A DNA stretch of 64,000 nt from Taeniopygia guttata (taxonomy: Eukaryota > Chordata > Aves > Passeriformes > Estrildidae), in the NCBI RefSeq assembly GCF_048771995.1, contig NC_133030.1, positions 62,507,501 to 62,571,500 on the forward strand, in the 5' to 3' direction. A program made the position numbers and the translations under genes. This document shows positions 12,701 to 22,699 of the stretch, one piece after another. Numbering within the stretch: the stretch's first letter is position 1; each line of letters starts with the position of its first letter. The notes below the pieces were generated by a model. The model made no database searches and had not been told where the DNA came from. It worked only from the letters and a program-made list of their open reading frames with translations.

Positions 12701-15700
12701 GCCAAGTGGGAATTAATGGGATCTTACCTGTGTCATTAAGACTCCAGCAAGGGACAGAATCCTTTGGGTTGGAGTGTGAGAGGTCCTTCAGTGCCTAGAA
12801 ATGCAGCTGGATCCAGGGGGAATCTCCAGCTTGCTCTGGCATCTCATTTCCATCAGGAATTAGCTATCAAGGCAGAGTTTAAAATCCCAGGAGGTCCTTG
12901 GCCTGTTTTCCAGGTGTGGGTTTAAGAGCCTACAGTGCAGCAGGGAATTCTTTTCATTATTCCTCAGAGGTGTGATGCATTCCTGATGAGACATTTCTGT
13001 GGTCAGCACAGAGAATAAGAATGTAAATACTTTGGGAATACATCTCTATTAACCAAGCTGCTCCAGGCATCAGCTAAGGCTTCTCTTCCCTGAGGATTTC
13101 AGTCCAGCTGAAATAGAAGAAAAAGAAAAAAAAAAAAGCAGAGGACAGGGTGATCTCTCAAGGTACCAGCAGAAGAAGCCTTTGTTCTCTCAGAGCTGAC
13201 ACATGCAAGAATCCACCTCCCTGCTCCTAGAGTTTGCAGTCTGCTCCTGTTTAGCAGGAATATTTAGTGCAGTTTATATTGATAGTCCTTCTGCCAAATT
13301 TGGATTTTGGCTGTGATTTGTGGGTGAAGCTACTGTAGCTGATGGACTTCAACTGTAAGCAGAAAGTAAACACTTACAGGAATTCCTTATGCAAGAGCCA
13401 GGCACACTTCCCTTCTTCAGAAAATGAAAAGTCATTCTTGAGCTCAGTGCCCAAGGAGAAAATATTTATGGCTCCCAGGTCATGGAAAGCTGATTCCTCT
13501 TTTGTGCATCCTGTAGACCTTTTCCAGAGGAAAAAAAAAAAAAAAAAAAGGCTACAGGATACACAAAGGCTGTTGTGAGCAAAGCTGTTTGCTCAGCAGG
13601 CACCTGCTGGGCTGGTCACTAATGAAGAGGAAAAAGGCATTGAAGAAGAAATGCTTTGCATGAGGTTGTTGCTTATTACCACATCGATGTCAGAGATTCC
13701 TGCCAAGTATTTGTTTGCAGATGCTTTTGATTGAAATGCAAGACTTGTGTTACCCACTGAATGGTCCTGCTGTATAAATAGAAAGCTGTGGTGAGCAACA
13801 GCACAAGCCCTCAGCACCAGGAAGAGGAGAAGGGAGCTCAGCATAGAGTGTAGCTGGGGAATTCGGTGATTTTCTGACACCATATAGGGTATTTCCTTAT
13901 AGAATCATAGAGTAGAACTCCAGAATGGTTTAGATTAGAAGAAATCTTAAAGCCCATCCAGTTCCACCCCCTGCCATGGGCAGGGACACCTTCCACTGTC
14001 CCAGGTTGCTCCAATCCCTGTCCAACTTTGTCTGGGACACTTCCAGGGATCCAGGGGCAGCTTCTCTGGAATCCTCTTCCAGTGCCTCACCCCCTCACAG
14101 ATGCTTATCCAAGGCTGCTGAACAAGGTGATGCATTTTAGATACAGGGAACAAGAGTCCTCACTCCTCTGAGCCATGACCAACCCAAATAATCTCTTTAA
14201 AACCCACAGAAGTTTAATAAGTTCAAAATACCCAAGTTAAAATTTTTTGGGGTTTTGCCAGACTTAATCAACTATAAATACATCAGCTCACAGTGAGGTT
14301 TGCAGTGGTTGTGTTAGTCCCAGACAGATAAATGCTGTGATGGAAGATGGGAAAGGCCTCCATGAGAGTTGGACACCGTGGAGGTGAATTATCTGCAGTT
14401 CATCCACCCATTGTGTCATTGATGACCTAAAGAAATTCCTCCCTGGGAGGGTGGCAGGCCCTGGCACAGGTGCCCAGAGAAGCTGTGGCTGCCCCTGGAT
14501 CCCTGGAAGTGCCCAAGGCCAGGTTGGACAGGGCTTGGAGCAACCTGGGACAGTAGAAAGTGTCCCTGCCATGGCAGTGGAGTGGAACTGGCTGAGCTTT
14601 AAGGTCCCTTCCAACCCAACCCATTCTGGGATTCTTTGCTGTCACAGCCTTTGAAAAATTGCCAGGAGCCTTTGAAAAAAAACAAAACAACCAGACATGA
14701 CCCCAAAAATTGCAGAGGCAGCTGATTTCCCCTGTCACACCCTTCCTCTGGGCATTGCCATCTGGAGGCTCCAGGGCTGAAGTTCCTCTAAATTCCAAAA
14801 AATTGCTGTCCTGGCTTGGTGTCCCCCCTGCCCTTTCTTTGCTCAGACTTCTCCGATTTTTGCTTTTCCCACTTTCTCAGCTTTTCTGTGAGTACCTGGA
14901 ACCCTCTTGCCAGAAAGGCATTGTGGAACAAAGGATCATCTGACTACTCCACCAACAGTGGGTGGGTGCAGCCTGTGTGTGTTGCTCCAGTGTGGGGCTT
15001 GGACTTCATCAGCATTTTTGGGTTTCTTCACTAAAGATAAAAATTGGATTTCCTGGAGGTTGTTTTGTGTGGGTTGTGTCCCTTGGATGGAATCTGAGAC
15101 CTCTGTTTGCCTTGGCTGGGGAGGCAGAGTGAAGCCCTGGGTGGGTTTTTCCATCACCCAACTGTCAATGTGAAAATGAAGGGGAAGTAAGAATAAAATC
15201 CCAGAATCCCAGAATGGTTTGGGTTGGAAGGGACCTTAAAGCTCATCCCATTCCACCCCCTGCCATGGGCAGGGACACCTTCCACTATCCCAGGCTGCTC
15301 CAAGCTCTGTCCAGCCTGGCCTTGGAGACTTCCAGGGATGGGACATGTCTCCAGGAGGATGCCAGCTCTGTGTGCAGCACATTTGGGGTGTGTCCAAGCC
15401 CCCTGTGCTCATCCCTCTTTTTCAGATCCCGAAAATACTCCGTGTCCCCCCCTGCCCTCCTCCTGACCCGCAGCGGTGGCCGGAGCGTGGAAGGCATCGC
15501 TCTGTCCAAACACAGCGTGCAGGACATGTTGCACATCATCAGATATGAACTGCTGGACATTTTTGTGAGTAAAAATAAAATCAAAATGTCCTTTTTCCAT
15601 TGCAGTCATTTGCAGAGCCCTGATTATAGCATGGAGTTCTGGGGAATGGCCATGTCCGCTTGTTATTTTTATCATGCCGAGTTTGTTTTGAAATTTTATG

Positions 15701-18700
15701 ACTTGGAGCAGGGAGTCTGGACAAAAATCTACCCTTTGCTGTGTGGTCTTGAAGCAGGAGACCCTGGAGTTGAGGGACTGGCCTCAGAGTCACTCACCTG
15801 CTAGTTGTCACAGTTATTATTTGGTCTATTCCCTATTCCAAGGGCTTTTTCCCTGTGCCTTTTGGAGCCTCTGACTGCTCTGCTCACAGCTGCTCCCACA
15901 GACTTGGTGCACTTGTGTTGGTCAAAGACATCTTCAAGTGCACCAAAATCCCAGTCCTCTTCCTGCTTTCCAATTCCACACAGACACTGCAGCCTTGCTT
16001 AGCCCCTACACCTTCATATAAGAGCAGAAATTGGAATTTTCTCCTGTTTGCTCCTCCCCATAACCCCCAATTTCTTGTTTGTGACATCCTGCAGCCAGAA
16101 ATCACCGTGCCAAATCTGCCCCAGTACTTGCAGCTCGGAAAGCCCTTCCTCATCCTGTTCAGTGCTGGTGACATCAGTCAGGTGGAAAGCGGGGAGATGC
16201 TGAAGCTGGCAAAAAGAAGACCCCAGCAGGCATTTGTGGCTTGCTGGTTGAACCTGTGAGTGTTTGAAAATCTCTTCTTTCCATTAACTCGCTCTGAGCC
16301 TTGCAAAAAAAAAAACCCTGAGGCTGCAATTACTGAGAACAGGAGCTGGTGATGTGAATGTTGGGTCTGAAGTCATCAGGAGCTGGGAGGTCAAACCATT
16401 GAGCAATGGTTCACTCAGCATTCTGGGCAACTGCAAAAATGGCCTGACAAAGTAAAATTAGTAAATATTTAATTGATTGCAGAAATCGTTTTCAATAGAG
16501 GAAAATGTTCTCCAGTGCTTGTTGTAGCTTGACCCTGGGTCTGGTGTTATTTGCATTTTTATTGGGATGGAATGAAGTGCATATGGGAAAAAAAAGGAAA
16601 TTTGCCCTCCTGGAATGTCTTATGGTGATTTTCCACCAGCAATTAGAGGGAATGACTGGTCATTGACTGGGGAAAGAAAGTTTTCATAAGAAGGTTCAAC
16701 CAGAAGCCCCATAAATTAAAAATATTCAAGCAACAAAATTAATTTAAGACCTAAAAAATAGACAATTGTAGGAACGGGGATTTTTTTTTTTTCATCCTCC
16801 TCTTAGTTGCATTTTGAATTTTTGGCCTTTGTTTGTTTTGCCCAAGCCCAGAGAAACTTTGGTGGCTTAATCATAACGAGCTTTGAAGTCTGGGAAGCAC
16901 CGTCCAGCGTGGGCAGGAGTTTAGCTGAGGGGGAAAGTGCACATGTGCTCAGAGAGAAGGGGACTGGGCTGCCAGTAATGCACCAGAAACAAGAGCCCTG
17001 GAACTTCCCCACCTACACATCTGCCTTTGCTCTGCCTTCCTGAGACACAAAAAGCCTTCCTGTGCCAGAGCAAAATGGCACTGCCACAAAACAGAACAAT
17101 ATGGGTGGGAGGGACCTTAAAGGTCATTTCATTCCAACCCCTGACATGCCCAGGGACACCTTCCACTCTCCAAGAGATCCCATCTAAGCTGGTCTTGGAC
17201 ACATCCAGGCATCCAGGGGCAGCCACAGCTGCTCTCAGCACCTCTGGGACTCCCTGTCCCTCCGTCTCAGTGTCCTGTTTCCACTCCTGAGGAATTTGCC
17301 TTTCCATCCCTATGGAACTGCAGTGGAAGGAGCTGGCAGGGTCTGACCCTGAGGGCTGCAGGACCTGTCCCACTCTTCTCCCACCTTTTCTTAGAATCTT
17401 AAGGTGGAAAACATCTCCCACCTTCCTACAGACTTTGTCCTGCTCGAGGATTTCTTCACACGTGTTGTCTGCTCTCTCTCCATTGGATCCTAACAGGTTC
17501 CTTAAGCACCAGGCTCATTTACAGTGCTTAGAATCAGAGAATCATGGATTGGTTTGAGTTGGAAGGGATCTGAAAGCCCATCCCTGGGCAGGGACACCTT
17601 CCACACTCCCAGGTTGCTCCAAGTGCAGTCCAGCCTGGCTTTGAACACTTCCAGGGATGATGCTTCTGCAATCCCCCCAAACTGTGCTTTGCTGGATATG
17701 ACCCAAGGGCTTTGGTGGTTTATTTTTTTGGCTCTCAGTCTGCTGTGCTGCCAAACCTGAATCTCCTCTTCCCAACAGGGAGAAGACTCCAGTGGGATAT
17801 GGGATCCTGAGGACTTACTTTTCCACCACTCCTCCCTTGCCCGTTCTCCTCTGGGTGAACTTCCATGCCGGGGGTCAGGTGTTCAAGTTCCCCTCAGAGC
17901 AGTCCATCACTGAGATGAACATCTTGTCGTGGTTGGAGAAGCTCCAAGCAGGACTGGAGATTCCCAGCAGTAAGTGGACACAGGTTTATAACATTCCCAA
18001 GCACACACTGTGAGCTCCAGTGTGTTTATGAGAAGATACTATGTACAATAAATTGTCTGCCCTGGAATTTAACGATGGAAAAACCAGCTCTGCTTGTTAG
18101 AGCTGCAGAAGTACAAATAGTCCAGCCAAGAGAGAATGCCCACACTCACAAGTTTGCTTTGGGACTGTTTAATGCTCAGAGCCAAACGGGGATAGTTTGG
18201 AACCTTGGAATCTTTTCCCTGTGATAATCCCCAAATCTGGCTGTGTCTTCCCATACCCAACCACAGCTTGCTCATAAAAACCCTCCCAGCTCCCAGCTGA
18301 CAGTGTAAGAAGTAGCTGCTCTTCAGGCACCTTCCTGCATTTTTTTTTTGGATGGGGAAGGATGAGGAAGCTGCTGTTTAACTGGGGTCTTTAGGACATC
18401 AAGGGTTGGCTTGTGCTGTGAAGCTTTTCACTGCATCCCTCCTGTCTTGATCAGCCTGATGAGGCTTTGGAGGAAGCCAGCGTGGGTCTGTCTTCCTCAA
18501 GAGCTAGAGAAGGACTTGGGACAAGAGCATGGAATGAAAGGATACAGGGAATGGCTTCCCACTGCCAGAGGGCAGGGATGGATGGGATATTGGGAAGGAA
18601 TTCCTGGCTGGGAGGGTGGGGAGGCCCTGGCACAGGTGCCCAGAGCAGCTGTGGCTGCCCCTGGATCCCTGAAAGTGTCCAAGGCCAGGCTGGATGGGGC

Positions 18701-19228
18701 TTGGAGCAGCCTGGGATAGTGGAAGATGCCCCTGGCCATGGCAGGGGTTGGAATGACATGATCTTTAAGGTCCCTTCCCACCCATATTGTTCTGTCGTTC
18801 TACGATCTTTCAGAAAATATTTTTAATTTTGTATTCATTAGAATGGGAGGGAAAAAAGCCATAATTCCTCAGAAAGGGAAACATCCATAGAAATGGGGCA
18901 TAACTCTTCACCTACTAACTGGGGCTGTATTTGCTGCTCAGGTACCTTGTCTGAAGAAGACTGGAAGCCACCACTCCCTGCTTATGACTTCCTCCAGATG
19001 ATGGAGCCATCCGTGCCTGAGCTGTCCCCCCACCCTGGGGACACCCCAGCGCAGCACCCGCCCAAGAGCCCCGGAGGGGACCCTGCCGGAGGGGACCCTG
19101 CCAGCCGGGAGGAGCCATCCCAGCAGAGCACGGCGGAGGAAGTCGGTTCCCCTGGGAGGGGCCTGCGGGGGACGGCCCCGAGGCTGGCAGCGAGGGACAA
19201 GCAGGGCAAGAGGCACAGCGAGCTCTGA
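645..19228 (+). CDS. TXNDC16: TXNDC16 (ERp90), 3' half, nine coding exons
   Basis: C-terminal 458 residues of thioredoxin domain-containing protein 16, an ER-lumen member of the PDI-like group. Exons 645-791, 1253-1312, 6949-7117, 7430-7566, 12003-12087, 15426-15564, 16095-16255, 17779-17969 and 18942-19228 all have AG/GT borders, and their phases join without a break to a TGA at 19226. The joined product follows human TXNDC16 from memory, e.g. [21 protein letters not shown] and [12 protein letters not shown]. The first exons encode a thioredoxin-like fold (VVLFYASW, then [17 protein letters not shown]) without a CxxC active site at the usual place, so this domain is probably not a classical oxidoreductase. 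The human protein is about 825 aa; the signal peptide and N-terminal domains lie upstream of the window. The last exon diverges after the PAYDF motif, becomes rich in P, G and D, and ends in KRHSEL, which resembles an ER-retrieval tail. Confidence 0.97.
1253..1312 (+). CDS. TXNDC16: TXNDC16 exon, 60 bp
   Basis: Small exon between TTTCAG and GTAAGG. Encodes the first helix of the thioredoxin-like fold ([19 protein letters not shown]) where the catalytic cysteines would sit; there are none. It leaves one G that pairs with GA at 6949 to give Gly. Confidence 0.95.
1561..1690 (+). mobile_element. CR1 fragment
   Basis: Sense-strand CR1 segment just upstream of the usual 3' end (TTTAGGCTGGATATTAGGG ... 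GTGGTGGAGTCCTCATCCC ... GGATGTGGCA). Intronic in TXNDC16. Confidence 0.8.
3511..3951 (-). mobile_element. CR1 3' fragment
   Basis: Reverse-oriented CR1 of the subfamily with TCATCGAGTCCAACC and GGGATGGAGACTCCACC. It contains one copy of the GCCCCTTCCCAGCTCCCTCA segment that is amplified at 45130-45620. Confidence 0.88.
4824..4970 (-). mobile_element. CR1 3' fragment
   Basis: Reverse-oriented CR1 3' end (AATCCCAGAAGGGTTTGAGT ... GGACACTTTCCACTATCCC). Confidence 0.85.
5911..6064 (+). mobile_element. CR1 3' fragment
   Basis: Sense CR1 3' end finishing in GGTCCCTTCCAACCCAGAA and the terminal ATTCTGTG-type octamers. Confidence 0.85.
6327..6450 (-). mobile_element. CR1 3' fragment
   Basis: Reverse CR1 3' end (CACAGAAAATCCTGAGTTGG ... 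CCCAACTCCTGGCTC). A different subfamily from most others here. Confidence 0.75.
6949..7117 (+). CDS. TXNDC16: TXNDC16 exon, central thioredoxin-like fold
   Basis: Acceptor CACTCTAG, donor GTGAGT. Encodes [15 protein letters not shown], an N-glycosylation sequon (NVT), the cis-Pro region ([11 protein letters not shown]) and the last strand and helix ([15 protein letters not shown]). The C-x6-C pair in NCWDWPGLC matches the human NCADWSDVC as remembered. A 5.6-kb intron precedes it. Confidence 0.96.
7430..7566 (+). CDS. TXNDC16: TXNDC16 exon
   Basis: Acceptor TTTCCACAG, donor GTTTGT. Encodes the start of the next thioredoxin-like unit ([15 protein letters not shown], then [12 protein letters not shown]), matching human QEAEEYLSGEL and VLGLFSP as remembered. 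Only 312 bp separate it from the previous exon. Confidence 0.95.
8256..8440 (-). mobile_element. CR1 3' fragment
   Basis: Reverse CR1 3' end starting CACAGAATCATGGAATGG and running through the GGGCAGGGACACCTTCCAC block. Confidence 0.9.
8800..8975 (+). mobile_element. CR1 3' fragment
   Basis: Sense CR1 3' end (GGATGGTGGAAGGTGTCCCT ... AACCATCCTGGGATTCTAC). Confidence 0.88.
10430..10695 (+). mobile_element. CR1 3' fragment
   Basis: Sense CR1 3' end of about 265 bp, from AGGACACAGGGAATGGCTTC to GAGATTCTGTGA. Confidence 0.9.
11240..11382 (+). mobile_element. CR1 3' fragment
   Basis: Sense CR1 3' end, diverged, finishing TCATTCTGGAATTCTGTGAA. Confidence 0.82.
12003..12087 (+). CDS. TXNDC16: TXNDC16 exon, 85 bp
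   Basis: Acceptor TTTTTCCAG, donor GTAAGT. Encodes [19 protein letters not shown] followed by YFEDDALAL, equivalent to human FSEAGNYLKG. Phase is 1 in and 2 out, consistent with both neighbours. Confidence 0.94.
13900..14105 (-). mobile_element. CR1 3' fragment
   Basis: Reverse CR1 starting AGAATCATAGAGTAG and running through CCACTGTCCCAGGTTGCTCC. Confidence 0.88.
14430..14640 (+). mobile_element. CR1 3' fragment
   Basis: Sense CR1 3' end (CCTGGCACAGGTGCCCAGAG ... CAACCCATTCTGGGATTC). Confidence 0.9.
15196..15345 (-). mobile_element. CR1 3' fragment
   Basis: Reverse CR1 3' end (CCCAGAATGGTTTGGGTTGG ... CTTCCAGGGATGGGA), ending 81 bp before a TXNDC16 exon. Confidence 0.9.
15426..15564 (+). 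CDS. TXNDC16: TXNDC16 exon
   Basis: Acceptor CTTTTTCAG, donor GTGAGT. Encodes [18 protein letters not shown] and a helix ([16 protein letters not shown]). It ends on a complete codon. The exon begins 81 bp after a reverse-oriented CR1 fragment in the preceding intron. Confidence 0.95.
16095..16255 (+). CDS. TXNDC16: TXNDC16 exon
   Basis: Acceptor ATCCTGCAG, donor GTGAGT. Encodes [19 protein letters not shown], a thioredoxin-like strand (ILFSAGD) and CWLNL, matching human PEITVENLPSYFRLQKPLL and CWLNL as remembered. Confidence 0.96.
17095..17285 (-). mobile_element. CR1 3' fragment
   Basis: Reverse CR1 3' end (GGGTGGGAGGGACCTTAAAG ... CATCCAGGGGCAGCCACAG). Confidence 0.85.
17531..17662 (-). 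mobile_element. CR1 3' fragment
   Basis: Reverse CR1 3' end (CAGAGAATCATGGATTGG ... ACACTTCCAGGGATGATG). Confidence 0.85.
17779..17969 (+). CDS. TXNDC16: TXNDC16 exon
   Basis: Acceptor TTCCCAACAG, donor GTAAGT. Encodes the most conserved stretch in view: [14 protein letters not shown], a Pro-rich [25 protein letters not shown], and a closing helix ([14 protein letters not shown]). Confidence 0.96.
18155..18290 (+). repeat. dispersed direct repeat, copy 1
   Basis: About 130 bp (GGGACTGTTTAATGCTCA ... GATAATCCCCAAATCTGGCT ... CAACCACAGCTTGCTCATA), in the last TXNDC16 intron. A second copy in the same orientation is at 21216-21347, roughly 90 percent identical by eye. Family not recognised. 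Confidence 0.85.
18528..18805 (+). mobile_element. CR1 3' fragment
   Basis: Sense CR1 3' end of about 280 bp, the longest + strand example within TXNDC16, ending near TTGTTCTGTCGTTCTACGAT. Confidence 0.9.
18942..19228 (+). CDS. TXNDC16: TXNDC16 terminal exon and stop
   Basis: Acceptor TTGCTGCTCAG ends at 18941. Encodes [19 protein letters not shown], then a low-complexity tail with a 15-bp tandem duplication (GGDPA repeated), and ends KRHSEL before TGA. The tail has little resemblance to the human C-terminus as remembered and is much more GC-rich than the other exons. Confidence 0.95.
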
Positions 19229-20525
19229 GAGCTGGGCTGGGGAAAGGTGTGGGACTGCCCTGCAAAGCCTGGCACTTCCCCAGCCTGTTCTCCGAGGAGA
19301 GAAGAGGTTTCAGCTGTCAAGGAATGGTGAAAGGAAAGGCCACTCCCTGCTGCTGAGTGCTGGGGGCTTCTGATGCCAGGGACGTGTCTGTACATCCCAT
19401 TTGTTGTTCCCTGGCTGCTGCTGGGAGCTCATCAACCAACAAGTTACACTGGAAAAGACAATTCAGCCCTGCTCTGTAGATTCCCCAAATCTCAGAGTCA
19501 CTTCAGTAGCCCCTGAGCAGGAAGGGGTGAGTGATTCCAAGATAAAAAGCCCATTTCTCTCCTCCCTGGTTGCAGGAGAAGCTCTACTGATGTGTGACAG
19601 AAAATCCTGCAATTCCATCTGCATTGGAACCATGTGGAGCCAGCATCCCACCACTCCAGGGCTGCTCCAACCAGCCCCCAGTTGTGTTTACACCTGACTT
19701 GTGACCCAAATTCGTGAGCGTGTTCATCCTCACAGGGGGAGAAGAGGAGGATCTGGTCAAAACAGATTTATTCCAGAGGCCAGAGCTCAGGTCACACAAC
19801 AGTCCTGAATAGCTGGGACAAAACTCTGCCAGCAAATCCCAAGGGTGGGCAGGTTGGGAGATGGCTTTCCTCACTGCTGGCATTTTCTTGGTCACAAGCC
19901 CAGGGGGCTATTTGCAGCCTCAATTTGTCTTTGCTCTCGGTGACTGGAATGAGGCTGGTGCCTCCTGAGCTGGGAATGGTGCAGGGAACAAGGTCTGGGG
20001 AAAGCTGAGTGCTGTGGAAGAGGAGAGGGTGATGAAGGGCAAGGCTGGACCCTTCCAAGGTGGGATGGAGCTGCTTCACACTCAAGTGGGGAGCTGCAAA
20101 AGCTGGGGAAGTGGATTTCCAGCCTCTGCACATCTCCTGGGGACAAGAAATGGCAGGAGGTTGAAAGCAGATGGCCTTTGAAGTCCGTTCCAACCCAAAC
20201 CATTCTAGGATTCCATGACCATCCCTTCAATGAAATTTCCCTTCCACAGCACTGCTGAGATGTGCTGGGAAAGTCAGATCCTCTTCCAGTCCTTAGAGCT
20301 CTGAAATTCCTGGGAAGATGAAAAAATCCTGGTAAGGGACTGCTGAGAGCATTGCAAACTCAGTATTTCTCAACCTGCAAGCAGCACACATGGCTGTGAG
20401 TCTTTTGAAATACCCAGAAATAGATTATTAGTCCTGAGCTGTCCTGGAAGCCCTTAATTGAGAGAGACCATTTTTGGACTGAGTGACAGGCTTTGAGCCA
20501 AAATGTATGTATTCAAAGGAATAAA
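19229..20525 (+). other. TXNDC16: probable TXNDC16 3' UTR
   Basis: Sequence after the stop codon. The first plain AATAAA on this strand is at 20520-20525. A short CR1 3' remnant lies at 20165-20222. The exact cleavage site cannot be read from sequence alone. Confidence 0.35.
20165..20222 (+). mobile_element. short CR1 3' remnant
   Basis: Only the terminal part is kept (GTCCGTTCCAACCCAAACCA, then TTCTAGGATTCCATGA). Confidence 0.7.
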
Positions 20526-20681
20526 GTGCAGCCTGCTGATCAAAGGCATTATTCCCAAGGGAAGGGTGTGAGCAGATCCTTCGTGTGTTCCCATCATTCC
20601 TCTGCTCCATAAGGTCCTCACGCTGCTGAATTCCATAAACTGAACATTGCTCATTTCCCATCCTGTCCCTGGTCATCAGCA

Positions 20682-20925
20682 TCGACTCCCAGAATGGGTT
20701 GGCTTGAAAGGGACCTCAAATCCCATCTCATCCCACCTCTGCCATGGGCAGGGACACCTTCCACTATCCCAGGCTGCTCCAAACTCCATCCAGCCTGGCC
20801 TTGGACACTTCCAGGGATTCAAGGACAGCCACACTTTCTCTGGGCACCCTTTGCCAGGGCCTCCCCACCCTCCCAGCCAGGAATTTCTTCCGATTATCCC
20901 ATCTCACCCTGCCCTCTGACAGTTT
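20682..20925 (-). mobile_element. CR1 3' fragment
   Basis: Reverse CR1 3' end (CCAGAATGGGTTGGCTTGAA ... CACCCTGCCCTCTGACAGT). Confidence 0.9.
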
Positions 20926-21215
20926 GAAATGCAATAATTGGGTTTTTCATTGCATCTCAAATAAACTTCATCTCCAGGAGGTTCCTCTGCATCTGTTTTG
21001 GGTGGTGGGAGCAGGGGGCCTGGGGCAGGTGCCCCTCAGCAGCAGGATCCTTTCCTTCCCCAGGGTTTTTGGAAGACCAGGAGCATTCCCATGTCCCTGC
21101 TGTTATCCACGTGTCCCTTTCCAGGCACAGCCCTTCTCCGGTGCAGGGCTGGGGCAGGAGTTTGTCAGTAGGGGTCAGTGCCACATCTCCGTTCTGACTT
21201 TGCAACTTGGGGACT

Positions 21216-21347
21216 CTTTGGGACTGTTTAATGCTCACAGCCAAACGTGGGTAGTTTGGAACCGACATCTTTTCCCTGTGATAATCCCCAAATCTGGCTG
21301 TGTTTTCCCATTCCCAACCACAGCTTGCTCATAGAAAACATCCCAGC
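21216..21347 (+). repeat. dispersed direct repeat, copy 2
   Basis: Second copy of the 18155-18290 sequence, 3 kb downstream and past the TXNDC16 stop. Both copies end at CTTGCTCATA followed by unrelated sequence. Confidence 0.85.
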
Positions 21348-21677
21348 AAATTCCTGCCTCTCCCAGTGCTGCTGGATTGGGGCTGGAGCGTCACCACCTG
21401 GAAGGTCAGGAGCAGCTTCCCAGTGGGATCCTGTGGGGATGCTGCTGCATGAGGGGCCAAGCCTGGATAGCCTCAGGGAAATCCATGGAGGCAGAAATGT
21501 GCCAGGTTATGTATGGATAGGGGGAAGTTGTTAGGGATACTGAGGGCACTTTGATGAGTGTTTGCATCCCAAAATTTCCTCATCCACCAGAGCAAATGCT
21601 CCAGCACTTGGCTGTTTCCAACAACTCTGGCTCTGGGGACGAAGCAGGGCGGAAAGAAACACTCTGAGGGTGTTTAT

Positions 21678-21812
21678 GGAATCAGAGCCACAGAGTGGTT
21701 TGGGCTGAAAGGGACCTTTAAAGGGCATCAGTCCAAGCCTGCCGTGGGCAGGGACACCTTCCACTGGACAAGGCTGCTCTGATTCCCATCCAACATGGCC
21801 TGGAATTCCAGC
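21678..21812 (-). mobile_element. CR1 3' fragment
   Basis: Reverse CR1 3' end, diverged (CACAGAGTGGTTTGGGCTG ... ACACCTTCCACTGGACAAGG). Confidence 0.8.
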
Positions 21813-21883
21813 CTTGGGTGAGAAGTGAGGCAGAGGAGGCAGAGCTCATGTTCTGGGGGGCAGCTGTGAGGGACAGTGATTCC

Positions 21884-21982
21884 CAGAAGGCTGGAGGAGA
21901 GGGATCTGTCCTGTCCCAGGAGGCTGGAGGAGCAGGATCTGTCCTTTCCCAGGAGGCTGGAGCAGCAGGATCTGTCCTCCAC
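21884..21982 (+). repeat. 33-bp tandem repeat, 3 copies
   Basis: Three units beginning CAGAAGGCTGG or CAGGAGGCTGG and containing GGATCTGTCC. Borders a CR1 fragment. Confidence 0.85.
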
Positions 21983-22374
21983 ACAGAAGCCAGCAAGCTC
22001 TGCATGCTCATCAACCTCCCTGTGTCAATGCTGCTGCTCAAGTGAGGTGAGATCATCAGGGACACTGATGTTATCAGCTCCCTCTTCAGCCATTTAACAA
22101 TAAAAGTCATGTTTGGATAAACCACAGCTCTGCCTCCCTCCGGGGTGCAGGCTCTGCTGAAGATTTCCTGGCTGATATGGATCAAGTGCAGCTCCAGACC
22201 ACTCTGACTTCTGGTGGGACTTGATTTCAGCAGATATTTGGATGTGCTTCAGGAGCCTTTCAAGGGGTGTTTATCAGAAGATAAAACAAAGATGCACACA
22301 TACACACCCAAAAAAGGATTATGTGCTTGTCCTGAAAGCAAAACAATTTATTGTCCAAAACAACAGGAAATTCT

Positions 22375-22420
22375 CCTGTTGGCCCCTTCCAACTCAGGAT
22401 ATTCTGTGATTCTCTGATTT
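22375..22420 (+). mobile_element. short CR1 3' remnant
   Basis: Terminal piece CCCCTTCCAACTCAGGATAT followed by octamers TTCTGTGATTCTCTGATT. Confidence 0.65.
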
Positions 22421-22699
22421 GTCCCCATCCTTAAGGAATCCCACAAAGGCAGGCTGGCAGCAGTGCTCACTACAGGGCAGAGGGAATATTTAAAGTGTTT
22501 GTTGTATTTTCCACGTTTAAAAGCTTTAAGAGGGAGTGGTCTCAAAACCGTGGGACACTGGAAGCAGTCACGACATTCCTTCCAGGTTTTCCACCCTTTG
22601 AGCAGAACCAGGGTGGTGAGAGACAAGCCCTTGGAATGTGGATTTTCCAAATTGGCTGAGAATTTCCAAATTCCCAGCTCATCCTGGACCACTGATAGG

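Larger units (their letters stand above)
12088..15425 (+). other. TXNDC16 intron, 3.3 kb
   Basis: Contains A-rich tracts (12378-12420, a CAA/A-rich run; 13117-13139; 13531-13549) and three CR1 fragments (13900, 14430 and 15196). Confidence 0.6.

Noticed and set aside
15214-15804. 196-codon + strand frame spanning a TXNDC16 exon
   Set aside because: Only 15426-15564 is exonic; the front is a CR1 and the back is intron read-through.
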